From assembly GCA_036971715.1 (NCBI GenBank), contig JAVHJL010000005.1:682001-746000 (forward strand): a stretch of 64,000 nt of DNA. Direction: 5' to 3'. This document shows positions 34,938 through 45,400 of the stretch, piece after piece. The notes under the pieces were generated by a model that saw nothing but the letters and a program-made list of their open reading frames with translations, searched no databases and was not told where the DNA came from. Within the stretch, counting starts at the first letter, position 1. Each line of letters starts with the position of its first letter. This stretch comes from Arthrobotrys musiformis (taxonomy: Eukaryota; Ascomycota; Orbiliomycetes; Orbiliales; Orbiliaceae). A program made the position numbers and the translations under genes.

Positions 34938-35831
34938 CTACAGGATAACACAATCACCTCCAAGCTTCGAGAGGGCCTTTGGATCTACGTGTCTTACTAG
35001 CCACCACCCCGTGTCACCGCCTGAGAGTTTAGTATTTTGATTTACTCCCAACTCTTTCGATATCGAATACAGTTCGTCAGTATTTGCTTGCTGTTGCGGA
35101 TTCCAGACAGCTAAACTGTTATCACAAGTTTCAAGATATCCTTGGGATATCAAATCATCCAGCCCCCAGAGTGTGCTTGTATCGATTGCAGCTTCATCGT
35201 TCCACATCTGTTCTTCCGGTGGTAGATGATCATATCGTGAGCTTGAAGTTCCATCATCTCCATCTTGTAGCTGATCTGAAGCTAGCTGCTCCCCAACATC
35301 TTTATTGTTTTCTCCAGCAAGTTTCAGCTCGAACACACTTGTATCCTCTGCATAAGGACTCGAAACGTCGTTATAAAGTATAGGAGGGGACTTTGCTGTG
35401 TGTGGAATGGAAGATATAGTGGGCTGTGCAACCGCAACTTGTTGAAGCTGCTGTCGCTGCCGTCGGGTTTTTTGTTTATTTCGGCGACTATTTTGGTTCT
35501 GATGGCGGGTCTTTTGTTGTAAAATGTGGGCTCTGATTGACTCAACTTCTCGCATCAAAGATGATGGGATTGGGTATGATCCGATGCTTGAGCTTAGATA
35601 GAGGTTGTTACTGTTTGTGTTTGGCGATGATGGGGTTGAAGGCTCCTCTAGCTCTTCGATGGGGGATAAAGATGATAAAGATGATCTTCTTGTTGTCGTA
35701 CTGCCTGGTCTCGCAGTACTGCCTGGGTCCTCTGTGGCTATAGATCTAGATTGGGATCTTTGAGGAGTGCTCGAGTTTAAAGAAGGAAGCGGCGTGTTCC
35801 CGAAGCAAAGAAAGCGGAGAGAAGTGAACAT
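34938..35831 (-). CDS. Unrecognised Ser-rich protein
   Basis: A single open exon of 297 residues from MFTSLRFLCFGN. I do not recognise the family. The first 100 residues are Ser/Thr/Pro-rich and disordered; residues about 95-135 are basic and Gln/Arg-rich (EVESIRAHILQQKT then NSRRNKQKTRRQRQQLQQ), a possible coiled or nucleic-acid-binding stretch. The C-terminal 80 residues look folded (LWGLDDLISQGYLETCDNSLAVW, TGWWLVRHVDPKALSKLGG), suggesting a real gene. It lies tail to tail with the prenyltransferase. There is no zinc-cluster, bZIP or Myb motif, so calling it a regulator would be speculation. Confidence 0.65.
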   Translation of the reverse strand: MFTSLRFLCFGNTPLPSLNSSTPQRSQSRSIATEDPGSTARPGSTTTRRSSLSSLSPIEELEEPSTPSSPNTNSNNLYLSSSIGSYPIPSSLMREVESIRAHILQQKTRHQNQNSRRNKQKTRRQRQQLQQVAVAQPTISSIPHTAKSPPILYNDVSSPYAEDTSVFELKLAGENNKDVGEQLASDQLQDGDDGTSSSRYDHLPPEEQMWNDEAAIDTSTLWGLDDLISQGYLETCDNSLAVWNPQQQANTDELYSISKELGVNQNTKLSGGDTGWWLVRHVDPKALSKLGGDCVIL

Positions 35832-38268
35832 GACGAATATTAAGTTAGATAGAGAAAGAATAAATATAGAAGAGGCTTTTCAATTTAAAATTTAAATTTT
35901 AGATCTATAGATCTAGATCTTCGCTTTGTGAAACTGGTTCACAGGCGGGAAGATAGCGATTTTGCGTTGTCTAATGTTGCAAAAAACTGATATATCGATA
36001 TTCACCTCGGGTTGTCGGCATCGCCTCGCATAGCGCCTGACAAAATTAAATAAAAAATAGCCTCGAATCCAGGCGCAATAAAAAAAAAATATTAGTCTTG
36101 TTATGGATCCTTGTGAAAGGGTAGGGGGAGGGCCGAGGGGTGGAGACAAGTTGTAGGGGTATTTGAGCCATTGAAAGGAATCGCACAAAACCTTTTTTTC
36201 TTGACTTTCTGAGGCTGAACTTGGCCATGCAACATTCCTGAGAGTTGGTGAAACCTGTTTTTTTTTTTTTGGCAAAACCACGATGCTCGAATGTTCGACA
36301 AGATTCGATTCCAACCGTCGCTATAGACTAAACTCATTGTGCAAGGCATCTGGAAATGTTACTCATGTGCGAATGCGTACGTGGCTTATCTGACGTCCTG
36401 ACAGTCGCGATACGGCCGGAATCAGCCAAAGTCAAGAGTTCAAGGCTAAAGCTGAAGCTTGGTGTAAAGGCTGATATGTATCGTTATCCCCAGTTTGCAA
36501 CGGGGCCACCGGTGCGCCCGAGTCCCATGGCACGGGGACCCAGAGTAGTCAACATGGCACAGGGCTCCCCGAACCGTTCCTAACCACCGGCCACAGAAGA
36601 CCCACCAGACCCACCAGACCCACAATTAGACCCACACTGAGACCCACCTGCCGACGGCCGCGTGCTCCACTCTCTAAAACATCGCGTTGGTCAGTGCATT
36701 GACGAGAGCAAGAGATATCCGTGCATGGCCGCACTGGGCAACAACAGATTAACTCCATGATGCCAAGACCAGGAAAACGGTGTCTTGCAGTGGGAAAACA
36801 TTCGACGTGCGAAAATGACGGGCTCGGCTCGGCTAGACTAGACTCAAAAGACAGATAAGAGCTGTCGCATGCAGAGCACAGCAGTTTTCGGGAAAAAATG
36901 ATGAGATGATAGGTGTGCATGAGTTGACACTTCGGCAGGGTACGTTTCCTCCGACGCCATGTATGCAAGTGTACGTAATGAAGGCTTACCGCGCACTAAT
37001 CTTAACGAGAAGATACTATACTGTACTGGTGGGGCCGGCATCCGTTATGTTTCTGGGCTAAGGTAGGTACCAAATTACACCTAATAAAGCTGACCGCGCT
37101 CCGTAATGGTGACAGTAATAGAAACGGGATGTTCACTTATTCCATCGATTGCGATTCGCTCTAACGGATTGCGTGCGATGAGATGAACCAGGGCAGGCTG
37201 GTCTCATAGCCAGGGCAGGCTTGGCCCGGCTTGCCCTCGTCCGCTAATGTTTAGCCTTTTTTCTCATATGCGGCAGATGCATGAAGTAGACTGATATGGT
37301 GCGAGGGAAAACCGGCCTTCCCCTCCGTTCAAAAACCTATTAATATTATCGAAACAATTGGGCCACATTGCATTGGGGGAGGGAGACAGTCGAATCCTTT
37401 ACCCATGCAGAATATTATCGGTAGACGTGTGGAATGCCAGCAGATAACCAACCATCCAACATTGACAAACAGGATCCCAGGCATCGATGCGATGTTTGTC
37501 TCGTATTCCTCATCTGAAAGAAAAGAGCTTATGCTCAGAGCCAGAACCGGCATTTTTGTTGTTCCGAGCCTATCAAGCCTGTGAACCCTGTCGGTTTCTG
37601 CCTTGAAACTAAGCTCTCTCTGTGGCCTTTCTTTCGGCCGGTTGGTTACATAATCATCCGTTTTGGGATATAACAACAATATCATATTATTAATATTGTT
37701 ACACACGGAGAGTGTCAATTGCCCGGCCTTCAAAGCTTCTGGTCGGTTGCTGTGCCGTCTGGCCTGTCTTTCACTCGATTCAGTTTGCGATTCGGTTCAA
37801 CTGAGTTCCAACCGTATCGCAATGGCAACCCTCCTTTCTCCCCGTTCCTTTCCTCCTCCTCTCCTTCTTGTCCCTTCCTTTTATAATTATGAGCCTTAAT
37901 GGATGCCTCCTAATAATCAATTCTCCACTCTGTCTTGCTATCTCCTTCTAACTCCTTGATTGATACGTACCGTCTGTACCAGCGACTCCACTGCGCTCGA
38001 AGCCTGTACAAGCTCGTTCGCTCCGCTGCAGCTGCCACTGACCTGCATCGTAGCTTTCTCTAGATACCTACTAAGTAAGTAGGTAACCGTGTCGAAAGCT
38101 CTAGCCACCCAACTACCTAGCATTCAGTCTAGTTTCCAGGCTACCGCTCATACCTGCTAAGGTTTATCATTATCACATCATATCACAACCTTCACCTCAA
38201 TCATCACCAACTCTTCATCATCAGCTTCATACAAACCTAGTAGAAATAAACTATCAAGCACATCGACA
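35832..38268. other. Intergenic between Ser-rich gene and SDR
   Basis: 2.4 kb without an acceptable gene. Features: overlapping AGATCT palindromes at 35902-35921, an ACCCACCAG-type repeat at 36599-36650, and a GC-richer patch at about 36500-36660. Two minus-strand frames (36549-36968, 37329-37733; 134-139 codons) have no recognisable product. The last 300 bp are the pyrimidine-rich leader of the SDR gene. Confidence 0.45.
36599..36650. repeat. ACCCACCAG-type short tandem repeat
   Basis: Imperfect 9-13-nt units of (G)ACCCACC(A) repeated about five times. Confidence 0.6.
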
Positions 38269-39300
38269 ATGGCTCCAAGGATCCCATCCATCCCAAAGAC
38301 CGTCGACTTGACTGGTCAGTCTGTCTTGGTTACAGGTAGCAACACTGGCATCGGCTTTGAGAATGCCCGCCAGTTCCTTCGTCTCAAGGCATCGCCTGTC
38401 TATCTTGCTGTCCGAAGCTCCACAAGGGGCGAGGCCGCCAAAAAGCTCCTTCTAGAGGACACAATAGTCAAAAGCGAGAATCCAGGAGCTGTCGTCGAGA
38501 TTTGCGAAGTTGACTTGGCTTCTTTCGATTCTATCGCTAAATTTGCCGCCAAGTTCAATGGGGTCAAACAGTTGAACATCGCCGTCCTCAATGCCGGTGT
38601 CAGCTTCTTCAAGTATATTCCGACCTCAGATGGATATGAAACCGTACTCCAAGTCAACTACCTTTCCAACGCCCTTCTTGCCACCCACTTGCTCCCATTG
38701 TTGAAGGCTGGCGCTGTCGCTTCAGGGAAGCCATCCCATCTTGCATTTGTCTCCTCCAATATGCAGCACATGACCTCTTTCAAGAAAACATCGATCAAAC
38801 CTGAAGAAAACATCATCGACTGGTTCAACAACAAGGCCAACTTTGGTTTGGATCGCTACAACGTTAGCAAGCTTCTTCTGACCGGGTTTACGAACGAGTT
38901 TGCTTCAAAAGTTGGCAGCGACCAGGTTATCATCAACTCGATGTGCCCTGGATTGGTTGCCACCAACTTTGATACCAACTCACCTTTCATCTTGAAATAC
39001 TTTATGAAGGGTGTTAGGTCCCTGATGGCTCGCACTCCCGAGGAGGGAGCCCGAGCTTTGACTTTGGCTGCAACTACCGGACCCGAGGGTAGCGGGAAGT
39101 ACTACAGCGACGGCAAAGAAACACCGTAAGTAAACCTAACATATAATTTTGGATACGGTAATCCGTTTCTAACAACAAATTTCTATAGACCTGCCGCTTT
39201 CCTTCTGACCGAAGAGGGCAAGGCTTTCCAAAAGAAACTGTGGGATCAAACACTTGAGAGAATTCAAACTCTCGATCCATCTTCACCTCCTCCAGTTTAA
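38269..39300 (+). CDS. Short-chain dehydrogenase/reductase
   Basis: Exons 38269-39125 and 39189-39300 give 322 residues. Classical SDR features are the NAD(P)-binding TGSNTGIG (residues 22-29), NAG (108-110), a serine block AFVSSN near 160, and the catalytic YNVSK (Tyr197, Lys201), followed by CPGLVATNF. It looks like the retinol/WW-domain-oxidoreductase-like SDRs common in fungal clusters. It sits 4 kb beyond the prenyltransferase and could serve the cluster (YanD is an SDR), or be independent; the intervening 2.4-kb gap leaves this open. No signal peptide is evident, so it is probably cytosolic. Confidence 0.88.
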
Positions 39301-40371
39301 GCTTTCGCTTAGTGTGCACTAAATTTCTTTTTTTATTTTTTGTTCCGATGGCTTTTGGCTAAGAGCCGCAATTTTATGGATCCCTACCCAAGACTTTTAA
39401 TGTTCCTTAACTAGATCATAATTCGCAATCAGACTGGCCGGTTTCTATAATTTAGACACAATGTCCTCGCCTAAAAACAATGTGAGAAAGCCTGGATACA
39501 CCCCAGAAAAGTTTAGCTTCTCGTATATGTACTTAGCCTATAATCGGTGTTAGTGAACTACCATGCTCTTTGTCATCTTGGTATATGCGACTGCGGCTCA
39601 AACAACATATAAGGTCCCTGTCCAAATACTTCGAACCTTTTTCCGATCTGCCACATAAAATCCGACGTCAGGCAAGGGACCCGCGGAGCCATGAAAATTT
39701 GCGCTGACTATTCGTCCCCCGCACTCGGCCGAACTTATCATTATCCCTCGGTGGCGCATATATACATTTATATTCAAGAACTGTTTGTCTATCGCGGAAC
39801 CAATGTAACGTTATGGATATGTACGAGCGCCCAAGCTAATTGCGACAAAAAATTACAAGGCTGTTTGTTCTTGGTTTAGGCTTGGTCCAAGTCAAACAAC
39901 CTCTGTGTCTAGGCTAGCTGGCTTGGTATAATCAACTAGTGTTCGGAATCAAGAGTTTCGGAATCATCGCAGGCGGTGCTTATGCTTGTCGAAGATGGTG
40001 CTGACGGAAATGGTCACGGCTTGTCAGCTATTCTACTTTGGTGCGGCACCTCATAGAGGCTGTTTAGAATATCCATGTGTCAAGATTTCCAATCTTTCAT
40101 ATTCGCCTTTTCCGAACTTCGACGCAATTTTCGAAGCCAAGCACCTTTTGTTTTTTTTGTTTTTTTCGCAATAAATCCATATCGCTGTCGCCCCAGCTAG
40201 GTTCGCCGAATTCGTTTAATTAAGTGTATATAGGCCGATCGGGTCGTCCAATTCTAAAAATTGTCTAGTGATTATATTAAATACGATCCCAACTCGAGGC
40301 TTCCCTTGTAGGCCTGCCCCTATAGACAGTACTCTTCGTTTAAGAGAGTACATTCTTCATTGTTCGAAAAC
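39301..40371. other. Intergenic between SDR and MBOAT genes
   Basis: About 1 kb, AT-rich, short frames only. Carries the SDR 3' flank and the MBOAT promoter. Confidence 0.5.
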
Positions 40372-41906
40372 ATGCTTGAAAACACGTTACAAGGAGCCCT
40401 GATCGGGGTCACCGCAGTCTCCACTCTTACTTTGGCCCTACCATCTACCTCTTTTGTTCGCTATGCCCTCTATCCTCTCCCGGCGTTGCTCGTAATGAGG
40501 GCGCTACTCTGGCCGCCTACGGAAGGACTGGCAAAGGAGACATACCTACTCGGCCTTCTGATGACGGACACATCCTTTAAGGTGTTCGACTATCTCTACC
40601 TCCAGGGCTATGATGCCCCCGCTACTTTCTTCCAAGTCGATAGAGTTGGGAGAACTATCACAAAGGTCCATGAGTATCCTCAAGACACTTTGGGGCGAAT
40701 CAAATGGGCTTTGTCGTTAGTTACATCCCATCGAGGGATTGGATGGAATATCCAGGTCCCAGTGCAAAAGATCAGATATCCTTGCTCCACTATAGCGTAT
40801 GTTTCCGAGTCTATGGTTAGTGTGCTATCCATATACTTGGGATTATATACTTGCGGGAGTCTATGCGATTATATGGTTCAGGTCCTTCGGAAGGAGGTAG
40901 ACTCACCATCCCCTTGGGTCTATGAGCTTTTCAAGAACGAGTTGTTCCAAATGGTAGTAGCGTTCATGGGTATCTTTGCCATGGTATCGAATAGTGTTTT
41001 GGTATACAACTTTATCCGCATGATCTGTGTGACATCGGGGATCGGAGGAAGTTGGGGGAAGATCGAATCATGGCCGAATATGTTTGGGGACTTTGAGGAT
41101 GCCTGGAGCATTCGCAATGTCTGGGGGAGGGCGTGGCATCAAAACCTTCGAAGGGTATGTCAAATATATACTATCCAGGCCGTATAGAGCGAAAAATACT
41201 AACATGGTGTAAATACCAGTGCCTGACCGCGCCAGGGGAGAAGGCTAGCTACATAATCTTCGGGGACCCTTCGAAACTCGGCCGGATCCCACGATTGATC
41301 AGACGATATTTCCTTGTGTTCAGCGCCTTTGGGGTCTCCGGCCTCTTACACTCCCTCGCGGTGTACTATGGTTCCAAAACCGATGTTATGCCGTACGAAG
41401 ACTCGACCCCGCTGCCTATGCGGCCCGGGTGGTATGTAACTGGTTATTTTTTCTACATCCAACCCGTCGCAATCACCCTTGAAGACTTCATCTGTTGGGC
41501 CACGGGGGCCTCAACAGAGTCAAAAAGCGTAAAGGCCACTAGAGTTAGGTGGTTTATAGGCATGGTATATACATTGGCCTGGTTCACCTGGGGTACAGCG
41601 GTCCTATGGATTCATCCCCAACTTGCGTCTCTTGGCTACCAAAGGACTTCGGACGCCGGATTGGGGTATGTCCATATACTGGTTTCTACCAGCGAGGCGG
41701 CATCGATTTTGCCATTGAACCCTTGGCCTGTAGTTGTGAAAACAGTTAGTCCGATTTTCTGGGATCTGTATGGATATTTGAAGAGTTCAGGACTTGGGGC
41801 GCATCTATACCTGTATGTGTATACTACCCTTGAGATTCTGGGTAGCAGTAGCGGGTTTAATGTTTTGAGGAGCGCTAACAGTGTGGTGGAAAATAAATAT
41901 CCATGA
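40372..41906 (+). CDS. Wax-synthase-like membrane-bound O-acyltransferase (MBOAT_2; YanI/Tri7-like)
   Basis: Exons 40372-41154 and 41220-41906 give 489 residues, with the ATG at 40372 (MLENTLQGALIG). The protein has about seven to nine hydrophobic segments. The family signature is VWGRAWHQNLRR (His256) at the exon junction and FGVSGLLHSLAVYY, which holds the conserved second His. Fungal members acylate hydroxyls of secondary metabolites: Tri7 acetylates a trichothecene and YanI adds mevalonate to yanuthone X1. Its position next to the SDR beside a yanuthone-type cluster suggests it acylates the epoxy-cyclohexenoid; the acyl donor cannot be told. Intron phase 0. Confidence 0.85.
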
Positions 41907-42875
41907 ACACTACACTGCAGACTCGCAGATCGCCGTTTTGCTTCTAGAATTTCTGTATGTTGGGCGAGTATGATGTAGATTAATAATCAGTCTCGGGTAG
42001 TTTATGTTCCGATTATAAATGTTGAGGGTGCTGACACAGCCAGCTAGGTTTGCGTATTGGGCAATATAAAAAGTTAACGGTCTCTTGCAGGGTATGCCAT
42101 TACCTTTTGCTCTGGTTAGGTACTTAGTACCCAAGGTAGTACAGCTTTTAACCACATATATAGCCGTGTCGGCCAGTAGCTAGCTATAGCTGTAGTTCTA
42201 GACGCGTCTCAGCAAGCTCGCTATTTCATGACATGCATCTAATTAAATATTTATATGGTTATATACCTATATAATGGCCTTATAGCCAACCCCAGGTCCC
42301 ACGTATATGGCGGATCCGTGTGCACATTTTCAAACACAACCTTGATTAACATAAATACATAAAAGTCCGATTAAAACACACAAGTCCATGAGCTCCTGTT
42401 ATAAGCACAAATCCAAACCTTTCCAAGATTTGGATACATGATTTCGATGTATGGATGAAAAAAAAAAGCATGATCATTTGGGTTGTGGGTTTGCAACGAC
42501 TGTACTTGCATTTGTAAGGCGCAGGGCCTTGGAGTGACATACTAGGTATAGAGAAAGGTGAATTCGCGAAGAAAGATTGCAATACGGTCGATCGACGTTC
42601 GTTACACAAAGAACCGGATCAGTCTACGTAGCATACATACATACAACTACATGGCATTACCATGGGGCCATGCATAATGGAATTGAAAGTTCGAGGAGAT
42701 GTTCTGCGGAGTAAAAATCCATTTAATGAACAACGGCAATGTTGTGGGGCCACCATTTCAACATTCTGAGAAACTTAGAAAACGTTGTTCGGGGTCCGAG
42801 TCCTTGCGCCTGAGTAGTTATTTTGATGATAGATCAATGCGCATGAATATATCTAGATATCCGTAGACGAAATCC
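41907..42875. other. Intergenic between convergent MBOAT and secreted-protein genes
   Basis: AT-rich 3' flanks; CTAGCTAG-type short repeats near 42175-42190. No gene seen. Confidence 0.5.
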
Positions 42876-43959
42876 TTATTCATCTCCTTGATCTCCTTGA
42901 TCTTCTTGGTCTTCTTGATCTGAGCTACTCGCGCTCCTTATCCTCGTCTCGATGGTTGTCTTCTCCGGAGCGGCGACGGGCGCTGCGGCCGAAGCTGGTG
43001 GCTGGGTGACTGGCCCCCCAGGCTTAACATCTGGAGTTTGATTGGGGATGTTGATGGAAATCGCATTGGGAACAGGCACCAAACTGGGCATGGGCGAGAC
43101 CTCAGGTTGGATGCAAGGGACCGGAATACATGGAAGAGGGGCACCTGGGACAACCACAGGAGCACAGGGAGCAGGAACGGGAAGAGGCACATTGACAGGC
43201 TTGCAAGGAGCTGGAGGGCTAGGCTTAGCCTCAGATCGACATTTACGATGTTTTCCTTTTCCGGGTCTCACATCGACGAGGAAATGCTCGCAGGGAAAGA
43301 CACATTCCACCTCCCTATGCTTAAATTCCCATGAAAAGTTAGCTTTTGCATAGACTACGGTAAAGTATTTCTGATCAAACTAGAAATGGGGTGGATATAT
43401 TTCCAACTTACAGCGATACTGTTGAACTTCCGGTCATTAAAGGGGGGTCTGAAAAGATTCCTTGATCCTCTCCTTCCTCTGGTCTTTTAGGCCCAAAAGC
43501 CCAATCCGAGTCAAATTTACATCCGTATTCGCCATAGTCTACCGATTCCGTGTCCCAAATACGTCCTTCGTATGTAAGTTCTAAGTTCTCCCCATCGCTA
43601 GTAGGGCTAACCACCAATTTTTGGGGCAAGAATTTGGAACCGAAAACACAGTCTGCCCGCGAGACCAAGTCTGCCCTGGTGTTTAGAAAAGTATAGCAAT
43701 TTTGCGATTCGTAGTCCGGCTCATCTGCGATTCTAGTCTTGTTTGCATCGAATATTCCGCCACGGAGGTTACTCAAATAGAAGATAGCACCATTGGTCTC
43801 TATGGCGCGGCCGCGGACCCAAGCCAATTTTATGGAGCATTGGCCTGGCACGAAGTTTTGCTCGACCTCGATACAAGTTGTTGGATGGTCCGGATCCGCT
43901 AGGGCGGCCTGGGTAACACAGGATAGGAGAAGGGAAACCTCGAGGATTTTTGCCCGCAT
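42876..43959 (-). CDS. Secreted protein with Pro-rich, acidic C-terminal tail
   Basis: Exons 43412-43959 and 42876-43314 encode 328 residues. A clear signal peptide (MRAKILEVSLLLSCVTQAALA) precedes a Cys-containing domain of about 180 residues (CIEVEQNFVPGQCSIKLAWVRG, YGCKFDSDWAFG, VECVFPCEHF; eight or more Cys). After residue about 210 it becomes a Pro-rich linker with PAPC/IPVPC-type repeats and ends in a run of Glu/Asp/Gln/Gly (QEDQEDQGDQGDE). I do not recognise the family; a cell-wall or extracellular protein is likely. No GPI signal is seen. It is divergent from NOP2. Confidence 0.72.
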
Positions 43960-45400
43960 AGCTACTAAGCTCTGGTAGGATTCGAAATGGTAGAAAGACG
44001 AGACGTAGTTACAAGGGTACGATGTATTGAGGTAGATATTTTGCGGGTACGCTGATCAGATGTTTGGGTTTGTGGTTCTAGTTCAGTGGATAGTTTTCCC
44101 AGCTCACGGAGACATAAAGCCCTTATTTATACACCATAAACTTCTAAGTTCGAGGTGGGCTGGTCCCGTATCCAGAGGTCGACTGAATACACTCGAGAGC
44201 AACCCTTCAAACTGTCTGCTTTACTATCCGCTGAATTCAGAAGTAGCGATGCATGTTATTGGGAAACTAACTGGAACGCTCCTTTAGTGCAGTAAAAATA
44301 CCTCAAGTCTACTTCAGCGCCGCAGTGCAGCTCTAAATTGGGTTTCATGATGGTTGAATCGTTGGAATGGCACAGACGCCTACATGTCATAACCTCTGTG
44401 CAAAACAAAACAGGACTACAACGTTCATGCGTCGGAGGGCCCTGAAATTTTCTCCCAACCTCTCTAACAACTCGCCCTGAGCCTAGTTCTTAGGCCCTTG
44501 TTGCATAGTTGACTAGCTACTACTAGCTATAATACCGCGGTATACAGTAGTACTATTATAAATGTGGAGAGTCGCGACTAGTAGGCAGGCTTGCCGCGCA
44601 AATCTACGGCCAACTTCTTGGCTATGAGAACACGGTCCAGGCATTAAGACTACCCAAGTTGCATTCTGTAGAGCGGCTGGTCCTATTAAAGTTGAATTCA
44701 AGTTAACTTTGTTGGAGACTATGCCGCATTATATTGGTTACAAGTGGTCCCCCTGTGAACCGTTTTCTGCTACGTAGCTACATGGCCACTCACGCACACG
44801 CAAAACCCCGAAAATTTGATATTATATATATACCTACTTAAGTATATAACTAAAAAGGCATGATCATATAAGCCACATCTGTAACATAAGAGAAATATCC
44901 AGCATATATGACTTTGTCATATGCACTGCCTTCGACCAATTGCCAAATAGCTGCTTCACCACAAAGTTGCGGGTGAAATCCAACAACAATGGCACTAACG
45001 CCTACACTTTGGTAAAACTCGCCTCCTTCATAGCCCACGAGCGGGAAAAACTGGTCCCGCGGTGGGAAAAACTACCTAGGTAGTTTAGTACCTCAGTAGT
45101 TGTAACACCCATCAGTGCAGCGCTCGAGCTCGCCCCGTCGACCTCTGATATCAGAATCCTGCCTATAGCCAGCGACTCGTCACGTGGGACGAGATTTGTG
45201 TTGTGCGTGGTATTCTGCTAGCCCCGATCATTGCTTTTTCCGGCATCTAACCAAAGAAAAAAATATTTTTTTTGCTCGTTCCCAAAATTCTCGTCTCAAG
45301 ACCGTCGTCGTATGAGAGCTTCAACATCTTCGCTCTTCACTACCAATTCATCAATTTACCCAAAACCTCGTCCATTCGGGTCGCACATACCACCGCTATA
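43960..45400. other. Divergent intergenic, secreted protein / nop2
   Basis: 1.4 kb with no recognised gene. A CACGTG (Cbf1-type E-box) at 45181-45186 lies 215 bp before the nop2 ATG. The nop2 frame is open from 45272 but the extra residues are unlike the family. Confidence 0.5.
45181..45186. promoter_or_regulatory. CACGTG E-box upstream of nop2
   Basis: Palindromic hexamer, a candidate bHLH site; pattern only. Confidence 0.25.

Noticed and set aside
36549..37733. Two minus-strand frames of 134-139 codons
   Set aside because: Cover simple-repeat DNA and show no domain, signal peptide or splice support.
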